Shown: one piece after another, positions 52,448-61,777 of the stretch
Numbering within the stretch: position 1 is the first letter of the stretch
Layout: each line of letters begins with the position of its first letter
Assembly: GCF_001545115.1 (NCBI RefSeq)
Contig: NZ_FCNU01000007.1
Location: 310,001-374,000 of the forward strand
Length of the DNA: 64,000 nucleotides
Reading direction: 5' to 3'
Source of the DNA: Candidatus Protochlamydia phocaeensis
GTDB lineage: Bacteria > Chlamydiota > Chlamydiia > Chlamydiales > Parachlamydiaceae
The notes under the pieces: model-generated
What the model saw: only the letters and a program-made list of their open reading frames with translations
The model's database searches: none
Told to the model about the DNA's origin: nothing
Made by a program: the position numbers and the translations under genes

Positions 52448-53689
52448 ATGAGTAAAAAGTCTTTAACAACCAAAGATCTTGCTAGTTGCTCTTTCTGCGG
52501 ACGCACAGAAGAGGCTGTTGAAAAATTAATTTCCGGCCCGAATGTCTATATCTGCGATAAATGCGTACGTCTTTGCACAGGTATTCTGGATAAAAAAACG
52601 CCGACCAATTATGAATTTAAAATTCTTAAGCCTAAAGAAATTAAGCAAAGATTAGATGAATATATTATTGGCCAAGAGAATGCCAAGAAGACCATTTCTG
52701 TCGCCGTTTACAACCATTATAAGCGCATCCGCTCAAAAAGCAAGGATCCATCGGTGGATTTTAGCAAGTCCAATGTTTTGTTATTCGGCCCAACAGGTTC
52801 CGGTAAAACATTAATTGCTAAAACATTGGCCTCGATTTTAGATGTTCCCTTTACAATTGCAGATGCCACAACGCTGACAGAAGCGGGTTATGTCGGAGAA
52901 GACGTTGAAAACATTATTTTGCGCTTGCTGCAAGCCGCTGACTATGATGTGGCCAAAGCCGAGCAAGGCATTATTTACATCGACGAAATCGATAAGATTA
53001 ACCGCACGACCGCCAACGTGTCTATTACACGTGACGTATCCGGAGAAGGCGTTCAGCAGGCTTTGCTTAAAATTGTCGAAGGCACGATAGCCAACGTTCC
53101 TCCTAAAGGCGGACGAAAGCATCCCAATCAAGAATATATCAAGGTCAATACGGAAAATATTCTTTTTATTGTGGGCGGAGCCTTTGTCAATTTGGACAAA
53201 ATTATTGCTAAACGCTTGGGGAAAAACACAATTGGATTTGACAGCAGCAACCGAGAGGTGATCGATCCTACGCAAAAAAGCTTGCTGCTCTCCAAGGTCG
53301 AGCCTGAAGACCTCATCCAATTCGGCATGATCCCCGAGTTTGTCGGGCGCTTTAATAGCATTGCCAATTGCAATGAATTGACTCTTCCCGATTTAATCAG
53401 CATTTTGACAGAACCCAAAAATGCCATTATTAAGCAATTCATTTCGATGTTTGAAATGGAAGGCGTGAAGCTGCAATTTACGGAAGAGGCCTTGGCCGCT
53501 ATTGCTCAGCAAGCCATCGAAGCAGGTACAGGAGCCCGTGCGCTGCGCTTGATTTTGGAAAATCTCATGCGTGAGCTGATGTTTGAAGTCCCCTCTGATG
53601 AAACAATCAGCGAGATTTTGATCGAGAAAGAAACGGTGCTCGAGAAAAAAGCGCCTGTGATCAAGCGTACCGATCAAAAAATTGCTTAG
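52448..53689 (+). CDS. clpX: ATP-dependent Clp protease ATP-binding subunit ClpX
   Basis: AAA+ unfoldase that feeds substrates to ClpP. The 413-residue protein has the N-terminal zinc-binding domain ([11 protein letters not shown]...[10 protein letters not shown]), Walker [19 protein letters not shown] (about 117-134), [38 protein letters not shown] (pore loop and Walker B), the [13 protein letters not shown] segment, IPEFVGRF (ClpP-contacting IGF-type loop region), and the sensor-2 GTGARALR. The ATG at 52,448 follows a weak ribosome binding site. A strong terminator follows the gene. Confidence 0.97.
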   Translation: MSKKSLTTKDLASCSFCGRTEEAVEKLISGPNVYICDKCVRLCTGILDKKTPTNYEFKILKPKEIKQRLDEYIIGQENAKKTISVAVYNHYKRIRSKSKDPSVDFSKSNVLLFGPTGSGKTLIAKTLASILDVPFTIADATTLTEAGYVGEDVENIILRLLQAADYDVAKAEQGIIYIDEIDKINRTTANVSITRDVSGEGVQQALLKIVEGTIANVPPKGGRKHPNQEYIKVNTENILFIVGGAFVNLDKIIAKRLGKNTIGFDSSNREVIDPTQKSLLLSKVEPEDLIQFGMIPEFVGRFNSIANCNELTLPDLISILTEPKNAIIKQFISMFEMEGVKLQFTEEALAAIAQQAIEAGTGARALRLILENLMRELMFEVPSDETISEILIEKETVLEKKAPVIKRTDQKIA

Positions 53690-53718
53690 AGGATTTTTTC
53701 ATTCTGATCCAAGAGCGA

Positions 53719-53750
53719 AAAGAACGAGTGTCTCACTCGTTCTTTTTTTT
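53719..53750. terminator. Rho-independent terminator after clpX
   Basis: AAAGAACGAGTG (53,719-53,730) and CACTCGTTCTTT (53,734-53,745) make a perfect 12-base stem with a 3-base loop, followed by T-rich sequence. Its upstream side is A-rich, so it could also terminate the convergent gene ending at 53,752. Confidence 0.92.
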
Positions 53751-53751
53751 A

Positions 53752-54813
53752 TTAATCGATCTTCAAATTGGCATTTAGCTGACTTAATTCATTTTCTGAG
53801 AGAACAAGCGGCTGAATCTCCCCTCGTTGAATCTGCTTTCTGACTTTGTTCAAATTCAATTCTAAATTTAAAATATTCAAAAGATGAGCTAGGGTGACAT
53901 AGTTATCTCTTTCTACTCCTCGCTTAATGGCAAGTTCGGCTAAATATTGCTCGAATTGAGGATGAAGCGGTTGTTGTAAATTCAAATTTTTCTCTCTACG
54001 CGCTGCCAGGACAAGGCGCTGAACAATTTGTTGATGAGGAAGAAAAGGGTGGAAGCTTCTAATAAGATCGGCCTGATCGGGAGTTTCATCACTAAAAAAA
54101 TCCTCTTTAATCAGAATTTTTTGCAAGACAGGGAAAAAATCCTCATGCTGGCTTATTCCCATGAAAAAGGCCTTTTTTTGCTCTTCATCTAAATGAGTTA
54201 AAAAATTGGAGTTCAAATTTCCAAAAGGACTGAAAAGCAATTCTTTCACATTAAAGGCATCCTCTTTAGCCAGTTGTTCGATCGTAGCAGAATCTAAATG
54301 CTTAACCGCATTGAGAATGCGAGAGTCAAGAGGGTTAAAACTGCTGTAATTTTTGAAATAGCGTGTAATTTCATCCACATTCGGTTCATTTCTCACTTCT
54401 TCAACAATCGATTTAGCCCATTGCGCTTCGGTACGAAAACCATGCCCGCTCAGCCATTGACTCACTTTATGAAAAAATCGATGGACAGTGCCAAATCCCC
54501 GCTCTTCCTGCTCGCGCGCTGCAATCATTTCTTCCATTTTATGAATAACTGGCCCCTCGGCATGGTCGATCTGAATATTCTCCTTATAGTGTTTCACCCG
54601 CTCAGCCAAACTACCTAAATTAAAGTGAAGATGAGCCTTATGATTTTCAAAACTCGTATTCAAATCCATTAACGCTCTTGCCTTCGCCTGCTCTGTCAAT
54701 TGTTTAATGCCGGGATTCTTCAATTCCGCATATTTCTCTATATTGATGGGCTGCCCGCAAAATATTAAAGTATCCACATAAGGATCAGATTGAAAATTAA
54801 GAGGGGTTGGCAT
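53752..54813 (-). CDS. Hypothetical helical protein, lineage-specific
   Basis: 353 residues, no domain I can name. The sequence is largely helical and charged, with possible coiled coil at about 40-105 and a basic/aromatic patch (FGTVHRFFHKVSQWLSGHGF, about 107-126). It lacks a signal peptide and membrane segments. An AT-rich leader (54,814-54,920) precedes it, as in other lineage-specific genes here, and AAGGTG lies before the ATG. The stop lies two bases from the clpX terminator, so the two units are convergent. Confidence 0.65.
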   Translation of the reverse strand: MPTPLNFQSDPYVDTLIFCGQPINIEKYAELKNPGIKQLTEQAKARALMDLNTSFENHKAHLHFNLGSLAERVKHYKENIQIDHAEGPVIHKMEEMIAAREQEERGFGTVHRFFHKVSQWLSGHGFRTEAQWAKSIVEEVRNEPNVDEITRYFKNYSSFNPLDSRILNAVKHLDSATIEQLAKEDAFNVKELLFSPFGNLNSNFLTHLDEEQKKAFFMGISQHEDFFPVLQKILIKEDFFSDETPDQADLIRSFHPFLPHQQIVQRLVLAARREKNLNLQQPLHPQFEQYLAELAIKRGVERDNYVTLAHLLNILNLELNLNKVRKQIQRGEIQPLVLSENELSQLNANLKID

Positions 54814-54977
54814 AATAACACCTTATTAAATTTAAATTACAATATCATTATAATTAAATAAAATTTAAATTAACATTTTTATTTAATTATTTATTACAAT
54901 GAAATTTAACACTTAATTTATTGCAGAATTGTCTTGTTCCTTGTGAATTTATCAAAAAAATGATAGAGATAAGGATC

Positions 54978-55886
54978 ATGATTTTAGAATTAAAAAAGAT
55001 ACGTTTGACTACTTTAGAAGCGGGGCAAATCAAGGCTTATGAATCCCTGGCCTTGCCTTCTGCCCTTTTTCTTTTGCAAAGACCGCAAACAGAAGACGGA
55101 TACAGTGTGGCAATAGAAGCGCGGCTAGGGAATCAGTTGGTGGGTCTAGCGCTGGCGGAAATTTATTATTTGAATCAAACCGCGCAACTTTTTTCTCTTT
55201 TCGTCGAAGAGGCTCATCGTCGGCAAGGCATTGGTCTCGCCATATTTCGCTTCTTACAGGAGTCTTTGGTTCAAGAAGAGGCTGTGCATGCGATTGGATT
55301 TGAATATGAAAAGCAGGCTCCTCATGCAGAAGCTTTAGAGAAAATTTTAGCTCACGTCGGGTGGATGCGTCCCAAGGTCTATCTAGTCCGCTGCCACTTC
55401 GATGCCTATGCGTTCAATCCTCCCTGGATTCGCTCATCCTTTCGTTTTCCTCCCGATTTGACTCTTTTCAAGTGGAGTGAATTGACGGAAAGAGAAAGGG
55501 AGCAAATTTTGTATAGGCAAGAGCAGGGCAGGTTTCTTCCCTATCTTTCTCCTTTTCGCGAAGAGAACATCATTGACTATCCGACCAGTATCGGCTTGCG
55601 TCGGAATGATCAAATCATTGGCTGGAGCATCACGCATCGGATCGATCCTCAGACCATTCGCTATACAGCTTTATACATTGATAGCTCCTTCCTTCTTTCT
55701 GGATACGGCATTCGCTTATTAGTGGAATCGATACGCCTTCATAAGCAGCTTCCCATTCCACGGGCCCTTTTTGAGGTCAATGTCGAAGAAATTGATCCAT
55801 CTTGGCTATTTTTTGTTAAAAAACGGCTCATTCCTTATACGGATAAAGTCGAACGCATGAAATGGGCGCTGCGCATTTTTGTTTGA
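54978..55886 (+). CDS. GNAT-family acetyltransferase-like protein, convergent paralogue 1
   Basis: 302 residues from ATG 54,978 (AAGGA just upstream; a longer ORF starts at 54,921 without a ribosome binding site). The first half is a GNAT domain: IEARLGNQLVGLALAEIYYLNQTAQLFSLFV leading to the acetyl-CoA-binding motif RRQGIGLAIFRFLQ (about 82-95), then VHAIGFEYE. The second half (about 155-302) looks like a second, diverged GNAT unit (SIGLRRNDQIIGWSITHRID, YGIRLLVESIR). It is paralogous along its entire length to the next gene, which lies tail-to-tail 6 bases away. Substrate unknown. Confidence 0.85.
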   Translation: MILELKKIRLTTLEAGQIKAYESLALPSALFLLQRPQTEDGYSVAIEARLGNQLVGLALAEIYYLNQTAQLFSLFVEEAHRRQGIGLAIFRFLQESLVQEEAVHAIGFEYEKQAPHAEALEKILAHVGWMRPKVYLVRCHFDAYAFNPPWIRSSFRFPPDLTLFKWSELTEREREQILYRQEQGRFLPYLSPFREENIIDYPTSIGLRRNDQIIGWSITHRIDPQTIRYTALYIDSSFLLSGYGIRLLVESIRLHKQLPIPRALFEVNVEEIDPSWLFFVKKRLIPYTDKVERMKWALRIFV

Positions 55887-55892
55887 TGCGTT

Positions 55893-56858
55893 TTAACTTC
55901 CTGGTCGAATGGGCCGCATATAGAGATGATTAAAAAATCTTTGCATGGCCCAATTGACCCGCTCGACTTTAAAGCTATAGGGAATTAATTTTTTATCTAC
56001 AAAATGCTGCCAAGAAGGAGGGATAAGATTGACTCGAATCATAAAAAAGGCATAAGCAAACAGCTCCGGCCTAAGTTTTTGGCGGCGTATAGATTCTATC
56101 AGAAGCTGAATCCCCAATCCAACGGCTTTAAATTGGTCTAGAATAAAAAGATTGGAATAGCGGATCGTTCGAGGATCTACAAGATGAGTCAGGCACCAGC
56201 CAATCAGTTCTCCTTGATAACGCAATCCCAAACTTGTTGATTCACTAAGTGGATACTCTTCGTTCGCAAAAGGGTCCAAATAAAATGGAACTAAACTATC
56301 ATCGAACATCTTTTTAATTCTTTCTCTATCTTGATCAGTCAAGTCTTTCCAACTAAATACCTCCATAGACGCAGGAAGCTTATGGGAATAGGTGCGATAC
56401 CAAGGAGGGCAAAATTGCTCGGCAATAAAATAGCAGCGAGTAACGTAGAGAAAGGGAGCGGGCCACTTCTGATGAATCAAGATTTTTTCCATAGCCTCCG
56501 CTTCAGGGGTTCCCGAGACATACTCAAATCCAAGCGCACGTATTTGATTTTCTTGTACTAAATTATTCTGTAAATGGCGAAACAACGCCAGGCCAATGCC
56601 CTGCCGCCGGCAAGATTCGATGACAAATAAAGAATAAAGCTGAGCCGTAATCAACGCCGTCTCCATCTTCACAAGCGCTAGGCCCACGATACTTTTGTCT
56701 TGCCAAGCTTCGAAGACAACCCAGTAATGGTCCTTTTCTAACGGCCTCCATAAAGACGAAATAGCAGAGAACGCAAGAAGGGCTTGATATTTCATCAGCA
56801 CGTATTTTCCATCAAAAATGGGTTGGCTTTTTTTAAATGTTAAACCTATTTCCGGCAT
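55893..56858 (-). CDS. GNAT-family acetyltransferase-like protein, convergent paralogue 2
   Basis: 321 residues. Same architecture as its neighbour: VVFEAWQDKSIVGLALVKME, AQLYSLFVIESCRRQGIGLALFRHLQNNLVQE (acetyl-CoA loop), ALGFEYVSGTPEAEAMEKIL, then PPWYRTYSHKLPASMEVFSWKDLT and SLGLRYQGELIGWCLTHLVDPRTIRYSNLF in the second unit. The start at 56,858 has AGAGGTAGGGA upstream. The tail-to-tail layout means the pair arose by inverted duplication, or by duplication followed by inversion. The proteins have diverged well at the sequence level, so the duplication is not recent. Confidence 0.85.
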   Translation of the reverse strand: MPEIGLTFKKSQPIFDGKYVLMKYQALLAFSAISSLWRPLEKDHYWVVFEAWQDKSIVGLALVKMETALITAQLYSLFVIESCRRQGIGLALFRHLQNNLVQENQIRALGFEYVSGTPEAEAMEKILIHQKWPAPFLYVTRCYFIAEQFCPPWYRTYSHKLPASMEVFSWKDLTDQDRERIKKMFDDSLVPFYLDPFANEEYPLSESTSLGLRYQGELIGWCLTHLVDPRTIRYSNLFILDQFKAVGLGIQLLIESIRRQKLRPELFAYAFFMIRVNLIPPSWQHFVDKKLIPYSFKVERVNWAMQRFFNHLYMRPIRPGS

Positions 56859-57193
56859 TCCCTACCTCTTATCTAAAAATCTCCTCTATTTTTTATCCTT
56901 CTTTCTCATTTTTATAAAACTAATTTTTGTCATTTTTTCTTTTAGAATTTGAAAAAAAACGCATTTAACCAAAAACAAAAACAGCCAATTATTAATGTAA
57001 TTAAATAAATTATATGCTAAAATAAAAATAAGGGCTTAGAAGAATAATTATTTTCCTCTCTATTGAACGTAACTATCAGTAATAGCTGATGGGATTATCT
57101 CATTCGTTATGCTGCCTCTCTAGGCTTGGCATTATTTGTGCACAACGGCAGTTAGACGGATGGGTAATAGACTTTGCACAAAGGAGAGATATC
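56859..57193. other. AT-rich leader of the large secreted-type gene cluster
   Basis: 335 bases, strongly AT-rich from 56,890 to 57,060. An ORF extension of the downstream gene starting at 57,089 is not credible, because a much better ribosome binding site (AAGGAGAG) serves ATG 57,194. I cannot assign a promoter with confidence. Confidence 0.55.
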
Positions 57194-60100
57194 ATGTCCG
57201 GTATTAATAATATAGGGGGATCTCCTTCCAGCGGTTTACAGCCTCTAGATCCGTCTACTGACCCTACTTATTTAAATAATCCAACCTTTAAAGCGTTACC
57301 TGCTTTTGTTCAGCAAGATTTGATTCAAGCCTTTTCAACCCAAGAATTAAATGCCGAATTTCCTAATTCGAGCTCACCTACTCTTGCAAATCCTAGCCTC
57401 GATGACTCCATGAGTACTTTTTTTAAGCTTATTACAGAGGCTAAGCGGAATCAGCAGCAACAATTAGCTGCATCAGATTTTATTGATCAGGCAACGCGTT
57501 CTAAATCAAGCCAGGCCGCCGCCTTACAAGCAGCTTCTTTAGCTGACGCAATCACACAGCGCAATGTCGCAGCAGCTAATACACAAGCTCAGGCTCAGCA
57601 GGCCATCAACGAACTGCAGCAGCAGTTAAACCAGATGCAAACTCAGCAAAATGGAGAGGAATCCAAGATTCAATCCTTAAATAATGGAAACGGGAGTGAG
57701 AAGTCTCAATTTGCTGCTTTAACAACCAATTATAATACTTTCATTACAGCGGTCAAAAAACTTCCCGGAGTTATCGATAATGGTAATGGGTATTATACAA
57801 TCCCCAAAGACCAAACAGCTGCTTATAATTCTCTAGTGGCTACCTATCAAGGCCAGGTGAACAGTTTCAATTCTTATTGGGGCGGCAGGCTCGGCGATAT
57901 CAATACTTATAATTCAAACACTAATACGTATAATTCTAATGTTTCGGTTAATAATCAATACATTCAAAATTTTATCAATCAATATAACTTAAATGACTCA
58001 ATTGTAAAAAACAATGTGAACATTCCCACAGAAGTTACGGCAGGTTTACGCAACACATCTGGCTATTCGGGCAGCCAGTCCGCTCCCGGACAAATTCCGA
58101 CGACAGGATTGGCTACGATCTATTCCTATCCTCCGCCTTCTTATGCCTACAGCATTGCAAGCTATGGTCCACCCGCTGTACAAGATCTTCCCACTTTTCC
58201 CACATACGATGCGCAACAAGTCTATCCAGCCGTTTATAGCGGTTTATATAAAGCGCAGGTCCAACCTCTTGACAATGCAATCGCTCTCAATACTAGCTAT
58301 TGGAGCTTCTTATCTTTGCAAATTTTACATAGCCCTCCGGATTCAACCCCTGATCCGCTGTTAAATTTCAAGCCGATTGCAAGGCGCATTCTCCAGCCGA
58401 CTATCGTTGACCCTGTCCAGCCTAATCAAACAGATCCGCAAGGCGCCGGAAGCTTGTCGGTCGAAGTCATTGGCTTAAGCAGCCCGCATATTCAAGGGCT
58501 GTTAGCTAAAGCCAGCTTAGCTCAAGCAGTGGAGAATTTATCCCTTAATTTAACACAGGAACAAAAAACCCAGCTTGTTAATCAGCTTTTAATTTTATCA
58601 ACAGGATTGATCAGTACAACGAGTCTGGAATCTCTCTTTCCCAGCCTTGGACCTATTGCAGATTTATTAGCGAATTTGCCAAAGGACAGTCCGGCAATCA
58701 GCTTACTGTTTTCCATTGCTTTTTCCAACTCTATCCAAGAAGCCATTGGGCAAGGGTTAACTTTACAAGCTTTGCAAACGCTCATTCAAAGCAATCCTCT
58801 TTTACAGAATTTAACTCCTCAAGATTTATCAAACTTGGCAACCGCTCTTAATGTCGGCCTTTTACTAGTTGCAGCCAAATTATTGGAAGCCAATTTAGGC
58901 GTACCAGGCCTGCTTGCCAGTATCTTGCCTTCATTGCTTCCTCCCGAGTTACAAGCTCAGCTTTTGCAACAAGTCGGAAACGGTCAACAGCAAAATCAGA
59001 CGGATCTGGTTGCCCAGCTCCAAGCTGCATTTATTAACCAAGGATTCACGCCTCAAGTGGCTGCTTTTTTAGCTAATTTTGCCGTCAATTTGAATAACCA
59101 AGGCCTTTTGACTCCTAATAGCCCCGTTGTTTCTCCTAATGACATCAATCAGCAGCTATTACTCGACTCTATTAAGGCAAACTTGCTCTTAGGGGGAGCA
59201 CAAAGTAGCGATCTTGCTCAACAACCGGGTCTTAATAATGCTTTGAATGGCGATCTATTTAATCCGGTTAATCAAAATGTTGACATCAGCAATCCAAATA
59301 TTCTCAATAACGCTTTGAATGGCGATCTATTTAATCCAGTTAATCAAAATGTTGACATCAGCAATCCAAATATTCTCAATAACGCTTTGAATGGCGATCT
59401 ATTTAATCCAGTTAATCAAAATGTTGACATCAGCAATCCAAATATTCTCAATGACTCTTTGAATGCCGATTTACTTAATGCAGCTAATCAAAGCGCTGAT
59501 ATTAATAATCAGAGCATTCTCAATGATTTTTTGAGTGCTGACTTAATTAATTCAGCTAATCAAGGGGCGGACATCAATCGTCAGGCGATTCTCAATAATT
59601 CTTTAAATGCTGATTTAATTGCCTCTAATCAAGTGCTTAATTTGATTCAGGCAGATGCCATTGCCCGAGAAGCTCTGCAACGCACATTTGCAGAAGAAAG
59701 CAATAATGCCGTTCCCGTATCAGCCAATCAGTTTAAATCTGACTTGCAAAATAATTTGATAGATCTGGGAGTCTCCACTCCGATCGCCCTTTCAGTGGCA
59801 AGAGAAGCTGTCATTATTCCTCGAGAGTCGGTGGGAATTCCTCCCCTTACTTCCGCGGTCGCAAATACGGCAGGACAAGCTAATGCAGCCCAACCCGCAG
59901 CCCAGCCTGTGGAAACACCAACTCCTTCCACCCGTCTATCGCGCGAACAATTACTGACAATTTTAGAGCAACTGTTTCCTAAATTGGTTTTGCCTCACTT
60001 AGGAGAAGAATTAACCAGGCTGGTCACCCTTCAGTTAGCCAATACTTTATATGGCACCCCTAATCCAGACTCTCGCGATTTAGATGACGTTAAATCTCCC

Positions 60101-60355
60101 TTGTCTTTAATCAACACGCTCCAAAATCAACTCTACCATTTGAATATTCAGCAAGATACGAAGCAGGCGACAGCCATTACAGATGCTTTTAAAGAAACCT
60201 TATTGCCCACAACAGATTTTTATGCCTTCTCATTGAAGGTCATGGACCCCGCCTTCTTATTCATCTACTCAGGCAATACCGGAATTATGTATTCAGGCAT
60301 CTCTCAACCCTCCAACTTAAATAATTGGAAGAGGTCTATAGATATAGCGGTTTAA
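57194..60355 (+). CDS. Large Gln/Asn-rich repeat protein, candidate secreted protein
   Basis: 1,053 residues from ATG 57,194 (AAGGAGAG 5 bases upstream), beginning MSGINNIGGSPSSGLQPLDP. That N-terminus is Ser/Gly/Asn-rich with no hydrophobic core, as in many type III substrates. Residues about 105-170 are Gln/Ala-rich coiled coil. About 430-640 form Leu-rich hydrophobic helices (LVNQLLILSTGLISTTSLESL, NLATALNVGLLLVAAKLLEA) that could be membrane-inserting. Residues 681-752 are three nearly identical 24-residue units (NNALNGDLFNPVNQNV plus DISNPNIL), followed by three diverged ones. No family is recognised. It is followed at 67 bases by the first of the paralogues, in the same orientation. Confidence 0.75.
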   Translation: MSGINNIGGSPSSGLQPLDPSTDPTYLNNPTFKALPAFVQQDLIQAFSTQELNAEFPNSSSPTLANPSLDDSMSTFFKLITEAKRNQQQQLAASDFIDQATRSKSSQAAALQAASLADAITQRNVAAANTQAQAQQAINELQQQLNQMQTQQNGEESKIQSLNNGNGSEKSQFAALTTNYNTFITAVKKLPGVIDNGNGYYTIPKDQTAAYNSLVATYQGQVNSFNSYWGGRLGDINTYNSNTNTYNSNVSVNNQYIQNFINQYNLNDSIVKNNVNIPTEVTAGLRNTSGYSGSQSAPGQIPTTGLATIYSYPPPSYAYSIASYGPPAVQDLPTFPTYDAQQVYPAVYSGLYKAQVQPLDNAIALNTSYWSFLSLQILHSPPDSTPDPLLNFKPIARRILQPTIVDPVQPNQTDPQGAGSLSVEVIGLSSPHIQGLLAKASLAQAVENLSLNLTQEQKTQLVNQLLILSTGLISTTSLESLFPSLGPIADLLANLPKDSPAISLLFSIAFSNSIQEAIGQGLTLQALQTLIQSNPLLQNLTPQDLSNLATALNVGLLLVAAKLLEANLGVPGLLASILPSLLPPELQAQLLQQVGNGQQQNQTDLVAQLQAAFINQGFTPQVAAFLANFAVNLNNQGLLTPNSPVVSPNDINQQLLLDSIKANLLLGGAQSSDLAQQPGLNNALNGDLFNPVNQNVDISNPNILNNALNGDLFNPVNQNVDISNPNILNNALNGDLFNPVNQNVDISNPNILNDSLNADLLNAANQSADINNQSILNDFLSADLINSANQGADINRQAILNNSLNADLIASNQVLNLIQADAIAREALQRTFAEESNNAVPVSANQFKSDLQNNLIDLGVSTPIALSVAREAVIIPRESVGIPPLTSAVANTAGQANAAQPAAQPVETPTPSTRLSREQLLTILEQLFPKLVLPHLGEELTRLVTLQLANTLYGTPNPDSRDLDDVKSPLSLINTLQNQLYHLNIQQDTKQATAITDAFKETLLPTTDFYAFSLKVMDPAFLFIYSGNTGIMYSGISQPSNLNNWKRSIDIAV
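59234..59635 (+). repeat. In-frame 72-base tandem repeat in the large Gln/Asn-rich gene
   Basis: Units at 59,234-59,305, 59,306-59,377 and 59,378-59,449 differ by only a few bases (for example CCGGTT versus CCAGTT). Units at 59,450-59,521 and 59,522-59,593 and a partial sixth are clearly diverged but in register. The repeat encodes 24 residues and keeps the frame. Confidence 0.92.
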
Positions 60356-60376
60356 AAAAGCCGCGGAAGAATTAAC

Positions 60377-60401
60377 GAGTGCCTCTTCATAAGAGGCACT
60401 T
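60377..60401 (+). other. Hairpin between the large repeat gene and the first paralogue
   Basis: AGTGCCTCTT and AAGAGGCACT form a 10-base stem with a short CAT loop, followed by only TTTAGCC. It could be a weak or partial terminator, or a processing or attenuation point in an operon. Confidence 0.55.
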
Positions 60402-60422
60402 TAGCCTTACAGGAGAAAATGT

Positions 60423-61667
60423 ATGGAAGTGGATATCGTAGGCATAGGAGCCACTCAAGCCAACTTTAGTGAATACACGAGTCCTCAGCTGCTAAATCAA
60501 TATACGCAAGCGATCCTTCCTTTAAAGCTCGTCTTTTCGCAAGACCCGAACCAAATCACATCCTCCGATTATGATATTATTCTCAGTCAAATCAACACCA
60601 TTCGCCAGCTTGCCCAAAACGGTGTGATAGATTCAAACGGGCAGACGCAATTTCCAACCTATTTTAATGAAGATATGGTGACGAAATTGAACGATATTAT
60701 GCGCACGCTTGCCTTTGTCAATATTCCTCCCGCTCCAGGCTCTCCCCCTTTAAGCGACCAAGACAAAGTCAATACAATTCGAATGTGGCAAAACTTATCC
60801 CAGTTTGGAGTAGATGTATCGGGAGCTCTTAATAGCGCCCTGACTCTGGAGTCCTCCTATTATAGTTATGATGCCCAAGTTCAACAAGCAGGAACAGGCC
60901 AAATCATTACAGTCCATGTCTCGGGCTCTCCCACTCGCACCTTGCAGAGCATGCTGCAATTAGACTATATTGGCTCAGGCAACTCAATGATGGCAGGCCA
61001 CATGAGCTCTTTGCAACAAGCGCTTACCTTATCGCAACAAGCCCTTGCCTCTTTAACTGCCGTACAAAACCTATCCAATCAACTAAAAGTCACTACCCCT
61101 CAGCCCCAATTCCAGCTTCCCTCAACCGACAACATTGACGATTTTAAATCTGAATATAAAAAAGCAGCCAGTGCTTACTTTGCACAAATTTTCCCTTCCG
61201 CCACGCCCGTCGCCAATGCGGCCAATCAGCTTTTGCAAGTCAAGCAAGACATGTGGCAAGAAATCCTAGACCTAGAACAGGCCAATCCCAGTACAAACCG
61301 CAGCACACCCGGCAGTTTAGCCAATGCCCTCTATATCGTCGTAAAAGATATCAGCGCCGCTTTTTCGGGTATTTCTACAAGTAACAACCCGCAGCTTCAA
61401 TCACAGCTTTTCGATGCCGTCAAAAAATGGATCATGGATAACCAAAACGTCAGAATTGATGAAACGGGAAGCGACAATAACTCGCTTACCATTCAAAACC
61501 ACCTCTCATCCGCTTTAACCACAGCCGAAAATTTGGAAGAGAGCCAGCGAGACGATGTACGCCGCTATTTCTTTATCTTTCAACAGTTTTATAAATCAGC
61601 GGCTACCATGATCCAATTATTAGGAGATATGTTTGATAAGATGAATCAAGGCATTAGCCAGCAATAA
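60423..61667 (+). CDS. Paralogous candidate secreted protein 1 (GIG-EYT family)
   Basis: 414 residues. The opening EVDIVGIGATQANFSEYTSPQ matches the other two family members (NITGIGPVPSNVAEYTTGQ). The shared order is then: a helix leading to IRQLAQNG (about residue 60), MVTKLNDIMRTL, a WQNLSQFGVDV segment near 120, TRTLQSMLQLDYI (about 170), a Gln-rich helix, then in the C-terminal half SAYFAQIFPSATPVAN, LLQVKQDMWQEILDLEQANPSTNRSTPGSLANALY, VKKWIMDNQN, and a final helix ending FDKMNQGI. No signal peptide or membrane segment. AGGAG precedes the ATG. It is shorter than its paralogue at 61,778 by an insert. The family is unknown to me; type III secretion is a guess from composition and setting. 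Confidence 0.75.
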   Translation: MEVDIVGIGATQANFSEYTSPQLLNQYTQAILPLKLVFSQDPNQITSSDYDIILSQINTIRQLAQNGVIDSNGQTQFPTYFNEDMVTKLNDIMRTLAFVNIPPAPGSPPLSDQDKVNTIRMWQNLSQFGVDVSGALNSALTLESSYYSYDAQVQQAGTGQIITVHVSGSPTRTLQSMLQLDYIGSGNSMMAGHMSSLQQALTLSQQALASLTAVQNLSNQLKVTTPQPQFQLPSTDNIDDFKSEYKKAASAYFAQIFPSATPVANAANQLLQVKQDMWQEILDLEQANPSTNRSTPGSLANALYIVVKDISAAFSGISTSNNPQLQSQLFDAVKKWIMDNQNVRIDETGSDNNSLTIQNHLSSALTTAENLEESQRDDVRRYFFIFQQFYKSAATMIQLLGDMFDKMNQGISQQ

Positions 61668-61777
61668 ATGGCATAATTATTGCAAAGAAAACTGCTCTGC
61701 AGATGGATTTACTTTTGCCGATTGCTTTTTTTCTCTGGCAATGCTTGTATTAGGCCCTTAATGAAAGGAGCGCCGCC

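Noticed and set aside
57089-57193. N-terminal extension of the large repeat protein
   Set aside because: AAGGAGAG serves ATG 57,194, and the extra 35 residues have atypical Cys/Arg composition and no ribosome binding site.
59234-59635. CRISPR-like regular repeat
   Set aside because: The repeats are directly adjacent with no spacers, are in frame, and encode a 24-residue protein repeat.
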